The position numbers and the translations under genes are program-made. Below, in pieces: positions 1-5,810 of a stretch of 6,091 nt of DNA. This DNA is from Candidatus Sulfopaludibacter sp. SbA3 (GTDB lineage Bacteria > Acidobacteriota > Terriglobia > 20CM-2-55-15), in assembly GCA_945861845.1 (NCBI GenBank), contig CAMAWS010000222.1, positions 1 to 6,091 on the forward strand, in the 5' to 3' direction. How positions within the stretch are numbered: the first letter of the stretch is position 1; each line of letters starts with the position of its first letter. The notes beneath the pieces are model-generated. The model had not been told where the DNA came from. It made no database searches and worked only from the letters and a program-made list of their open reading frames with translations.

Positions 1-148
1 TTGAATTGGGGAAATGGTCCCTTGCCAAGCAAAAGCCTCCGCGAGCGGGCTACGCCCGCCGTTGAGTCAACACCACAGGCTATACCCAAGCTATGCCCAC
101 TACACGTCGCTCGGTCCCGCCGCAACCCACTACAAACAGCGAGGAAGC
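1..148. other. Unassigned DNA beyond the broken end of the IS66 element
   Basis: I see no gene I can support here. The IS66 tnpC reading frame stops matching its family at about position 150, and this stretch replaces the expected end of tnpC and the second IS terminal repeat; no GTAAGCG-like end occurs in it. It holds a short perfect inverted repeat (GCGGGC-TAC-GCCCGC, 45-59), two copies of CCCACTACA exactly 30 bases apart (96-104 and 126-134), and near-copies of GCTAYRCCC at 49-57, 79-87 and 90-98. The short reading frames across it look like compositional shadows. It may be the edge of another mobile element or a recombination junction. Confidence 0.5.
45..59. repeat. Short perfect inverted repeat (6-bp arms)
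   Basis: The arms GCGGGC and GCCCGC flank a 3-base TAC loop, a GC-rich hairpin in either strand. It has no T-run after it, so it is not a classic intrinsic terminator. It lies in the unassigned DNA beyond the broken tnpC and could be part of a REP-like dispersed repeat, but no second copy is present in the window. Confidence 0.35.
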
Positions 149-1505
149 ATCCAATTGTTGCGGCCCACCGCTATGCCTCGGATGGCCCGCTCCGTGGCGT
201 TGTTGTCGATCTCCAACCCCCCGTTTTCGCAGTAGCGGGTCAGCGCCGTCCAGTTCTTCAGCGTGTAGCGCGCCGCCTTGCCCGCCGGACTCTTCGGCAA
301 CACCTCCGCCTGAATCTCCACTAAGTAGGCATGCAATTTGTCCAGAATCGGGCGCGACTGGAGTTGCCGCAGCCGAAGCCGGTCTTCGGCGCGCAACGGC
401 CGCGCCGCCTTCTCCACCTGGTACAACTGGGCAATGAACAACAACGCCGGTCCCATGCGCGCCTGGTCCGACTCCAACGCCTTGTGAAAGTATCTCCGGC
501 GTGCGACCAGCACCCGACCTCGACTAATCCTCGCGCCGGATCCTTGAAGAACGCGTCATATCCTCCATACGCATCCGCCTGCAGGTAACCGCGATATCCC
601 TTCAGAATCTCCGGTCCCGCCCGCTGCCGCGTCGCCGTGTAATCGTAAAGGATCACCGGATGTTCCGGGTCGCCGCAATAGGGCCAGAGGCGCCCGGTAC
701 GCGCGAAGGGCAGCTTGGCATCCAGCACCTTCACGCTGGTGTCGTCGGTTCCGATCACCCTGGATTGGAACAGAACATCCTTGAGAGATCCATAAAGCGG
801 ATCGAGCAGCCCGGCGCATTGTGCCAGCCACCCGCCCATGGTCTTGCGCGAGATCTCCACCCCGTGCCGCTCAAAGATCTTCTCCTGCCGGTGCAAGGGA
901 AGATGATCGGCGGTCTTGGCCACGATCACCTGCGCCAACAGACTCGTGCCGGCGGTGCTCTTTTCAATCGGTTGCGGCGGCTTGGTGGCCGTCCTCACGG
1001 TGCAGGCGCAGGCGTATTTCCGGCACACATCCTCGATGACGGTCAGTTGCGCCGGAACATATTCGTAGCGCTCGCTGGACTCTTCGCCGATGAGCCGCAA
1101 ATCCTGGTGGCAATCGACGCAGTGCTTTTCCGCTTCCCCCAGGTCATGCACGATGCGCTCGCGCTTGAGATGCCGCGGAAGAGGCTGCCGGCCGCCTTTC
1201 CGTTTCTCCGGAGTTGTCCCGGCGGGGCCGGTCGAGGCATTGTCATCATCGGAGCCATCGGGCTTGGGCGGCGCTGGGGCTGGTGCTTCGGCTTGCCGCG
1301 CCTGCCAGGCTTCCGCGAACAGGGCCAGTTGATCGGTGGAGAGCTGTTCGCTCTTGCGGCTGCGTCTGGCGTCCAGCAACTCGCGCAACAGGGTCTCGAT
1401 CTTGTTCCGCTCGCGGAACTCGCGGTCGAGTTGCGCCATCAGGTCCAGCACCATCCGCTGTAGGACCGCCGGATCTTCCGGGAGATGTTTAGGATCGATG
1501 GCCAC
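130..1505 (-). pseudogene. tnpC: IS66-family transposase TnpC, frameshifted and 3'-truncated
   Basis: This is the DDE transposase that cuts and joins the IS66 element. Residues 1-50 from the GTG start at 1505 form a leucine-rich helix, followed by an acidic/proline linker and a Cys-rich region (C129, C132, then C161/C165/C167) matching the IS66 zinc-binding segment. The RNase H-like core shows the first catalytic Asp in IGTDDTSVKV (about D254), the second in LQADAYGGY (D311), and the GCWSHA motif (332-336). After A336 the frame breaks at about position 497: restoring one C gives continuous family sequence (RRYFHKALESD) and reaches the third catalytic residue in DNNATERAIR. The frame then runs GRNNWM, loses similarity, and stops at 130. 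The repaired product would be about 458 aa against roughly 510 for the family, lacking the C-terminal end. It is 80 nt after tnpB. It is almost certainly inactive. Confidence 0.93.
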
Positions 1506-1506
1506 G

Positions 1507-1537
1507 AGTAAGTAATAAGTATACCGTCTTACTTACT
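1507..1537. repeat. Inverted repeat immediately upstream of tnpC start
   Basis: The arms AGTAAGTA (1507-1514) and TACTTACT (1530-1537) are perfect 8-base complements with a 15-base AT-rich loop. The structure sits in the 80-nt gap between tnpB and tnpC and ends one base before the tnpC GTG codon, where a ribosome-binding site should be; no good Shine-Dalgarno sequence is visible there. In the mRNA it could shield the tnpC start and lower transposase output. That role is inference. It could also be a chance AT-rich palindrome. Confidence 0.5.
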
Positions 1538-1585
1538 ATTTGACAAGTGAAAAGTGATTGTGACTGCGAGTTACTACGAGTGATT

Positions 1586-1936
1586 CTACAGATGGTACCG
1601 CTTGCGCCGCGCGGCTTGCTTCAAGTCGATTCCGCTCAGTAAGGCGCCTAACTCCTGCGCCGTGATCTCCTGCCGGCGCTCCTCGCCGCTCCCGCCGAAC
1701 GGCACCGCGTAGGCGCCCTCCTCCAACCGCTTGCTCCACACCGCGAATCCGTCCCGGTCCCAATACAGTATCTTGACCCGGTCGCGACGCCGCCCGGCGA
1801 ACACAAACAGGTGGCCGGCGTACGCATCCAACTCCAGATGCTCCCGCACCAGGGCGTGCAGCCCGTCGAAGCTCTTGCGCATGTCGCAGGCTGTCAGGCA
1901 GAGGTACACCCGCACGCTGGCCGGCAGGTGGATCAT
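1586..1936 (-). CDS. tnpB: IS66-family accessory protein TnpB (IS66 Orf2)
   Basis: This 116-aa protein matches the IS66 Orf2 family in length and in its hallmark segments: DMRKSFDGLHALV near residues 18-30, the RVKILYWDRDGFAVWSKRLE stretch in the middle, and LLSGIDL near the C-terminus, followed by a basic tail (ARRKRYHL). The family is required for transposition of IS66 elements, but its biochemical role is not well defined. Its ATG overlaps the tnpA stop codon as ATGA (1933-1936), so translation is probably coupled to tnpA. It is the only one of the three IS genes here with an intact frame. Because tnpA and tnpC are broken, it is unlikely to support movement of this copy, though it could act on a related full-length element elsewhere. 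Confidence 0.95.
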   Translation of the reverse strand: MIHLPASVRVYLCLTACDMRKSFDGLHALVREHLELDAYAGHLFVFAGRRRDRVKILYWDRDGFAVWSKRLEEGAYAVPFGGSGEERRQEITAQELGALLSGIDLKQAARRKRYHL

Positions 1937-2276
1937 GCGCGCAACGCCTCCAGCACCGTTCGCAAGGTTGAGCCGTCCACGCCGGCGCCGATGCGCAGCC
2001 GCTCCCCGGTCGCCAGCAGCAGTTCCAGGCTGGGATCTGTCGCCGGCGTCGCAGGGTCTTGCCGCGCTGATCCCCGGTCCACCAAAGCGAAACGCACCGG
2101 CTCCTTTTTTCGAAGCCGTCTGCGCCAGGCGTAAAAGGAGTATTCGGTGAGCCCCTGTTCCTGGCAGAACTGGCGCACGGCAATCCGCTGCGGGCTTGCT
2201 GGTCGAGTCGCTCGCGCCATTGATCGGTTTTGGTGGTTTTGGTGTCCGGCAACTCCTCGATGATGGTTTCGGTCAT
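1933..2276 (-). pseudogene. tnpA: IS66-family TnpA (helix-turn-helix protein), single-base frameshift
   Basis: TnpA is the small DNA-binding-type protein encoded first in IS66 elements. From the ATG at 2276 the frame gives 32 residues ending WRERLDQQARSGL, a typical opening for this family. At positions 2180/2181 the frame then breaks. In the next frame the expected continuation appears: AVRQFCQEQGLTEYSFYAWR, the helix-turn-helix-like core, then KKEPVRFALV and a C-terminal domain. Restoring a single G (TTGCC to TTGGCC) joins both into one protein of about 114 aa. An internal ATG at 2220 could start a 95-aa product, but its first 13 residues would be out-of-frame sequence without family similarity, so I call this a pseudogene. 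The stop overlaps the tnpB start (ATGA). A lower-probability alternative is that the 95-aa form is expressed and functional. Confidence 0.8.
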
Positions 2277-2306
2277 GAGACCACTATGCGGCCATCGATG
2301 GTGTTT

Positions 2307-2336
2307 GGGAAGAGGGGTTTATCGGACGACGCTTAC
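2307..2336 (-). repeat. IS66 terminal end (tnpA-proximal)
   Basis: On the minus strand this reads GTAAGCGTCGTCCGATAAAC followed by a C/T-rich run. The GTAAGCG opening is typical of IS66 terminal inverted repeats. It lies about 60 bases upstream of the tnpA ATG, the usual spacing, and the IstB-like reading frame next to it ends exactly at this point, which supports 2336 as the boundary to within a base. The exact repeat length cannot be set because the partner end is missing. The tnpA promoter, if any remains, would lie between here and 2276. Confidence 0.8.
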
Positions 2337-2405
2337 TGATAACGGTCTTCGCAGATCTCCCAGAAATAGCGGCGCTCCGGCTCGCCTCAATGGAGACATG
2401 GAGTC
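2337..2405 (-). pseudogene. Fragment of IS21-type helper ATPase (IstB-like)
   Basis: Read on the minus strand, 2336-2383 gives EPERRYFWEICEDRYQ without interruption. This resembles the segment of IstB-type transposition helper ATPases that lies just before their conserved RST-TSQLP region. Upstream, in a frame one base off, 2388-2405 gives DSMSPL, as expected ahead of that segment; four bases (2384-2387) stand where three would keep the frame. The coding match ends exactly at the IS66 terminus, so the IS66 element appears to have inserted here, and the remainder of the gene would lie beyond the lost IS end. The identification rests on about 22 residues recalled from the family and not on a database search. 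Confidence 0.5.
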
Positions 2406-2453
2406 AGGGCGGTAAACCGAGCGGGACAGTCCACCGCACTGAACGGATTCACG
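2406..2453. other. Short gap between operon end and IS21/IS66 debris
   Basis: This gap follows the stop codon of the membrane-protein gene. It holds only a weak 4-bp palindrome, CGGT-AA-ACCG (2411-2420), without a T-tract, so I see no convincing intrinsic terminator for the operon. The natural terminator may have been displaced by the mobile elements. Confidence 0.4.
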
Positions 2454-2885
2454 TCACAGCAGGCCAGCGTTCCGCAGGACCTCTTCCACTTGGTTTTGCG
2501 CACGCTTTCTGGTCACGGCAACGAGATAGCCGGCAAGACCAAGGGCTAGCATAGCCAATACGATTGCCAAAACCGAGACCCACTGTAACCGCTTCAGACT
2601 CGAGAGTTGCTTCTCCTCCGTCTCGAAGCGTTTTTTCAAATCCTCCAGTTCCGCGGCGGTCGCGCAGGATGCACATGGCGGTTGGGGGGAGTCGACGCGC
2701 GTAACGGCTGCGGCCCCTCCGATCGAAGAATTTTGCGGGGGCGCAGCCAGAGGCGGGGGCGGATTGCCAGGTGTCAGGCGCTGTGGGGCCGCACGCGGCG
2801 CTTTCCGCGTCACGCCCAACCCTTCCTGCGGAGACGCAGGCTTGGGGAGCAATAACCAGAGTGCGAGTGCAAGACGCAACATCAT
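2454..2885 (-). CDS. Small single-pass membrane protein, last gene of the VWA/PP2C/kinase operon
   Basis: I do not recognise a family for this 143-aa protein. Residues 1-20 (basic MMLR, then a run of Leu/Ala/Trp) look like a signal peptide. Residues 25-70 are rich in Pro and Ala, with a PPPP run. A CASC pair (C71, C74) follows, then a charged, probably coiled-coil helix (about 77-100), then a clear transmembrane helix (about 102-124) and a tail starting RKR. By the positive-inside rule the tail would be cytoplasmic and the proline-rich, CxxC-bearing part outside. The start is supported by GAGG a few bases upstream, within a duplicated 8-base repeat. It lies 36 nt after the kinase stop on the same strand, so it is probably co-transcribed. 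A role as membrane anchor or sensor for the kinase/phosphatase pair is inference. The start could also be the second Met. Confidence 0.75.
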   Translation of the reverse strand: MMLRLALALWLLLPKPASPQEGLGVTRKAPRAAPQRLTPGNPPPPLAAPPQNSSIGGAAAVTRVDSPQPPCASCATAAELEDLKKRFETEEKQLSSLKRLQWVSVLAIVLAMLALGLAGYLVAVTRKRAQNQVEEVLRNAGLL

Positions 2886-2899
2886 ATCCTCATATCCTC
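2884..2899 (-). promoter_or_regulatory. Tandem 8-base repeat carrying the ribosome-binding site
   Basis: On the minus strand GAGGATAT occurs twice in direct succession, the second copy running into the ATG start of the 143-aa membrane protein. Both copies contain a purine-rich Shine-Dalgarno-like GAGG (the distal one extended to GGAGG), and the proximal one is closer to the start codon. Copy-number slippage of such a repeat could alter translation; whether it does is unknown. Confidence 0.5.
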
Positions 2900-2921
2900 C
2901 GTATCTCGCCGCTTCCTGGAC

Positions 2922-4250
2922 CTAGCGGCACTTGGGATCCAAGGTCACAGTGACTCTCTTCCGCTCGGCTATGTCAAACAGTAGCACCGGCGGCTCTAGA
3001 GGGCCCACGGCACCAACCTGCAAGGGTGTCCAAAGGGCGCGATGGTGAAGGCGAAGGCGCCGGGCGACGCTGGTGTTTACATAGATTCCGGACTCGTTGT
3101 ACCATATTGTGCAAGGCATGCCAACCACCGGCAGCAGACTTACGCGGTGATTCTTTATCTCCTCCGACGCAACCACGGCATGAGATCCATCGTCCGAGAT
3201 TTCGAGTATTCTCGGGCCATCGTAGAGGCTAGTCTGTCCACCCAGAGCGCCGCCGGTGGGATCTTTTTCCTTGCGGCTCAACAAGCGGTCGTGCTCTAGA
3301 CGAAGAAGGTTCAGCCAGATTTTCGGTTCAGGACGATCATGGGGGTGGTTGGCGGCCAAGGTTCGATCGACCAAACCGGCTAATTCCGGAAAATGCCCAC
3401 GGAGAGGCTCCCGAGCGCGGCCTTGGCGCTCAAGCAGTTCACGTTCCTGATCGTAGGGGAATCCGGTCCACTCCGCATGCGGAACCGCGGGGTGTCCGGT
3501 AAGAAGGATCTCCTGAATGAGCACCGCCAGGGCAACGCGGTCGCTCCCAATGGATAGCGCCTCCGTACTTGCAATCTCGGGCGCGGCGTATCCGTCGGTA
3601 CCGTTCATCGCGGACTTCGTAATGCCGGCTGAGGGACAGGCGTACGCATCGAAATCCACCAGGGCCATATCTCCCTTGGGAGATCTGGCTCCGTGTAGCA
3701 TGATGTTGCCCTCGGAAAGATCGGCGTGAATGAACCCATGCCGCTCCAACTTCGACACTGCCGTGGCCAGGCCGTAGCACCAGATCAGGCGGGTGCGAAG
3801 GTCCGGTACATGAACTGCATCTTGCTGGGAGGCGATCCTCTGTTTCCACTCTTTCCATGCCTCGCCGCCAACATTTTTCATCACCACGCCAAAGCGGGTC
3901 TCTCCGCCCAGGTTGGTGAGGAAATCGACAGGGGCTCCAGCCAAGGAGTCACCGCGAGTCTTCTCCATAGTGGCAAGCGCCTTACGAATGAGAATCTGGC
4001 AGCGCCGCTGTCGATCTTCGTCGGGTAGGCCGAAGCACTTGAGGCGCCAGACCTGCCCAGTAGCAATTTCCGTCACGGTTTGGACCAGACCTTCGCTGCC
4101 GATAGGGAAAGCTACCGTCTTCGGATTGCCATCCACCAGCAACTCCCGGGTCTCTTTCCCTGTGCGCTCCCACCGAATCACCGACCCCTGGCGCTTCTTA
4201 GCTTCGAGGAAAATCCTGGTCCCCAGCGGTGTCAGATTCCACCTGTTCAT
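2922..4250 (-). CDS. Ser/Thr protein kinase of a TerY-P-like triad
   Basis: This is a probable cytoplasmic protein kinase of 442 aa. The glycine-loop region is near GSEG (51-54), followed by a candidate ATP-binding Lys in WRLKCF (K71). The catalytic loop is HADLSEGN (H175, D177, N182), the metal-binding motif is DFD (199-201) in place of the usual DFG, and the activation segment ends GTDGYAAPE (217-225), followed by the conserved helix Asp in SDRVALAVLI. The kinase fold ends near 325. The remaining 115 residues or so look beta-rich and match no domain I know; they could bind a partner. I chose the ATG at 4250 because it overlaps the phosphatase stop (ATGA) and has AAGGA just upstream; a start at 4292 would add 14 residues. 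Reciprocal action with the adjacent PP2C enzyme on a shared substrate, perhaps the VWA protein, is inferred from gene order. The HxDLxxGN form resembles the atypical kinases found in such triads. Confidence 0.87.
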   Translation of the reverse strand: MNRWNLTPLGTRIFLEAKKRQGSVIRWERTGKETRELLVDGNPKTVAFPIGSEGLVQTVTEIATGQVWRLKCFGLPDEDRQRRCQILIRKALATMEKTRGDSLAGAPVDFLTNLGGETRFGVVMKNVGGEAWKEWKQRIASQQDAVHVPDLRTRLIWCYGLATAVSKLERHGFIHADLSEGNIMLHGARSPKGDMALVDFDAYACPSAGITKSAMNGTDGYAAPEIASTEALSIGSDRVALAVLIQEILLTGHPAVPHAEWTGFPYDQERELLERQGRAREPLRGHFPELAGLVDRTLAANHPHDRPEPKIWLNLLRLEHDRLLSRKEKDPTGGALGGQTSLYDGPRILEISDDGSHAVVASEEIKNHRVSLLPVVGMPCTIWYNESGIYVNTSVARRLRLHHRALWTPLQVGAVGPLEPPVLLFDIAERKRVTVTLDPKCR

Positions 4251-5779
4251 GGTCCTTGGGCCTCCCCGATCTGGATGACAATCAAGGACCAATTATCGTC
4301 GAAAAGATCCAGCGGGGATCCCTCCTGCTCCACGTAGGAAGACAAGAACGAGAAAGCGGTGCCCACCACGGCATGACCCTGGCCCTTGAAAAACTGGTCC
4401 GGCGGGCTGGGAAACACGTGGCCCAGTTCCTCCCACAATGTGCCACCATCGCCTCTTCCCAAGCCATCGCTACTGAGCAGAATCCAATCCCCAGGTTCCA
4501 CTATCCGTTCCACGATTTCAGGCTCGGCCAACGCGGTTGCCGGCAACGGTGAAAGATACTGTTCTACACGATACCGGCCGGCCTCCATACTCATGAGTTG
4601 CTGGACATCGCCGGTGCGGTGACGGTAGTGTTCGACTACGCCATCGCCGTAACGCGCGACCTGGAGGTGCTGCCGGCCATCCTCGCCGCGCGCCAGATAG
4701 CCTCCGATCAGGGTTGTGGCCAAAGCAACGCGCCGCACATCGTTGCCTTCGGCGGTCTTCTCCAGGAACGCCCGCATGGTGGACTCGGGAAGCGGTGCGG
4801 CAATCGATGCCAACAGGGGGCTCGCGGCGTGTCCGAGCAACCAGGTTCGGAGAGCTTCCAACTGTCTCTGTACGGCGCTGCCGGCGGCGACGAAGCGCGT
4901 CAACGGGAGGGTTTCAGTATCCGCCGCCGCCATTGAGCGGACAAAAGCGATGGAGGCAAGCGCCGCCGCGTGGCGGGATGCAACCGAAGCGGAAACTCCG
5001 TCGCACAGCGAGAAAAACAGGCTTCGTCCGGCGCATTGGGCAAAAGTCGCGTCCTGGTTGATTGTCTTACGGCCCATGGCGCTGCCATGCCACAACGAGG
5101 CATCCGGCGACACCAATTCTCGCCCTTCCTCGTCGGGCCGCAAGGCCGCGAGTATCAGATCCAGGTCCGCATCAGAGACTACTGACACCGAAATCGGCGC
5201 TGGCGGCGGCATGGTTGCCGGCATCGGCGAGGGCTCGGGCTCAAGCGACGCAACTTCCGTCGGCGCAGGTGCGGTGGGCGAAGCGATCCCACCGTCCAGC
5301 TTTCGCGAACGCTCCAGCGCCGATGGATAGTGCCGCAGCGCAATCTCCCGATAGCGTTGCGCCTTCTCCGACGCGGTTGCGGTTGAGTGCGACGCTTGCA
5401 AAGCCCAAACTCCCAAAGCCAGCAGGTCGGCGGGAGAAGCGATGCCGAACTCTTCCCGGTGGCGGTAGCCGGTTTCGAGGGCGGAGCGTGCGGGGGTCGG
5501 CAGATGGACAGCACCTTGGCTCACACCATGGCCTTCGCCGCTGGGGAGCATGCCGTCACGCAGAAACCGCTCCACATCGGCCCAGTTTTGCAAGCTCTTG
5601 CGCAGCGACAGAGTCTTACCCAGCGGCAATATCGCAGCCGGAGCTTCGCCTTGGCTCCTGTGAAACTCATGCCACATCAGTGCGAATAACTCCAGGGACC
5701 CCCGAGGCAGTTCGTGTTCGATCAATTCCTGCACACGCTTCAGCCCCGGGGGAATAGCGACGATGGTGGGCCAAGTCAT
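4247..5779 (-). CDS. PP2C-family Ser/Thr phosphatase with N-terminal extension
   Basis: The C-terminal half of this 510-aa protein is a PP2C metal-dependent phosphatase. Visible motifs in order are GRKTINQDA (N241, D243), LFFSLCDGVSAS (D260, G261), the ATTL core near 354-357, VARYGDGVV (D379), WILLSSDGL (D438) and FDDNWSLI (D494, D495, N496). The metal-binding aspartates of the family are therefore all in place, so it should be active. Residues 1-160 or so are mostly helical and unrecognised; residues 165-197 form a Pro/Ala/Glu linker. The extension could dock the kinase or VWA partner. The ATG start at 5779 has no strong Shine-Dalgarno and overlaps a 9-codon upstream frame. The stop overlaps the kinase start, implying coupled translation and a fixed ratio of phosphatase to kinase. 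Confidence 0.9.
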   Translation of the reverse strand: MTWPTIVAIPPGLKRVQELIEHELPRGSLELFALMWHEFHRSQGEAPAAILPLGKTLSLRKSLQNWADVERFLRDGMLPSGEGHGVSQGAVHLPTPARSALETGYRHREEFGIASPADLLALGVWALQASHSTATASEKAQRYREIALRHYPSALERSRKLDGGIASPTAPAPTEVASLEPEPSPMPATMPPPAPISVSVVSDADLDLILAALRPDEEGRELVSPDASLWHGSAMGRKTINQDATFAQCAGRSLFFSLCDGVSASVASRHAAALASIAFVRSMAAADTETLPLTRFVAAGSAVQRQLEALRTWLLGHAASPLLASIAAPLPESTMRAFLEKTAEGNDVRRVALATTLIGGYLARGEDGRQHLQVARYGDGVVEHYRHRTGDVQQLMSMEAGRYRVEQYLSPLPATALAEPEIVERIVEPGDWILLSSDGLGRGDGGTLWEELGHVFPSPPDQFFKGQGHAVVGTAFSFLSSYVEQEGSPLDLFDDNWSLIVIQIGEAQGP

Positions 5780-5805
5780 GGGTGTATATCGGCAGTACGG
5801 GCCAT
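5776..5805 (-). other. Possible 9-codon upstream ORF coupled to the phosphatase start
   Basis: Between the VWA stop and the PP2C start, an ATG at 5805 preceded by AAGG opens a frame MARTADIHP whose TGA stop overlaps the phosphatase ATG (CCATGA). The phosphatase itself lacks a clear Shine-Dalgarno, so ribosomes ending this mini-frame could re-initiate on it. This is a positional argument only; the frame may be chance. Confidence 0.3.
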
Positions 5806-5810
5806 GGACC

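Larger units (their letters stand above)
149..2336 (-). mobile_element. Degenerate IS66-family insertion sequence, one end missing
   Basis: The order tnpA-tnpB-tnpC on the minus strand is diagnostic of IS66. The tnpA-proximal end is recognisable: reading the minus strand from 2336, it begins GTAAGCGTCGTCCGATAAAC, and IS66 ends characteristically begin GTAA. The opposite end is absent, because tnpC stops matching at about 150 and unrelated DNA follows. IS66 elements normally leave an 8-bp target duplication; the flank at 2337-2344 is TGATAACG but its partner cannot be seen. Two frameshifts (in tnpA and tnpC) and the truncation make this a non-autonomous relic. It lies just past the end of the signalling operon, inside what looks like an older IS21 fragment. 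Confidence 0.9.

Noticed and set aside
130..513. 127-aa minus-strand frame as an independent gene
   Set aside because: It is the C-terminal part of tnpC displaced by a single-base frameshift at about 497.
660..1463. 267-aa plus-strand open frame
   Set aside because: It is antisense to the well-supported tnpC core. It shows no recognisable domain and is a typical shadow of a high-GC gene.
1536..2276. 246-aa minus-strand open frame running through tnpA and tnpB
   Set aside because: Only its first 32 residues or so belong to TnpA. After the frameshift it is out of frame with both IS genes and becomes Arg/Ala-rich nonsense.
2411..2420. CGGTAAACCG palindrome as operon terminator
   Set aside because: The stem is only 4 bp and no T-tract follows in the direction of transcription.
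4251..4292. Upstream start for the kinase adding 14 residues
   Set aside because: The ATG at 4250 forms a classical ATGA overlap with the phosphatase stop and has a closer AAGGA; the extra residues lie entirely inside the phosphatase gene and carry no kinase feature.
4716..5330. 204-aa plus-strand open frame
   Set aside because: It lies opposite the PP2C gene, which has clear motifs in order. The product is low-complexity Ala/Arg/Ser-rich.
5062..5757. 231-aa plus-strand open frame
   Set aside because: It is antisense to the PP2C N-terminal half, with Pro/Arg/Ala-rich sequence and no domain.
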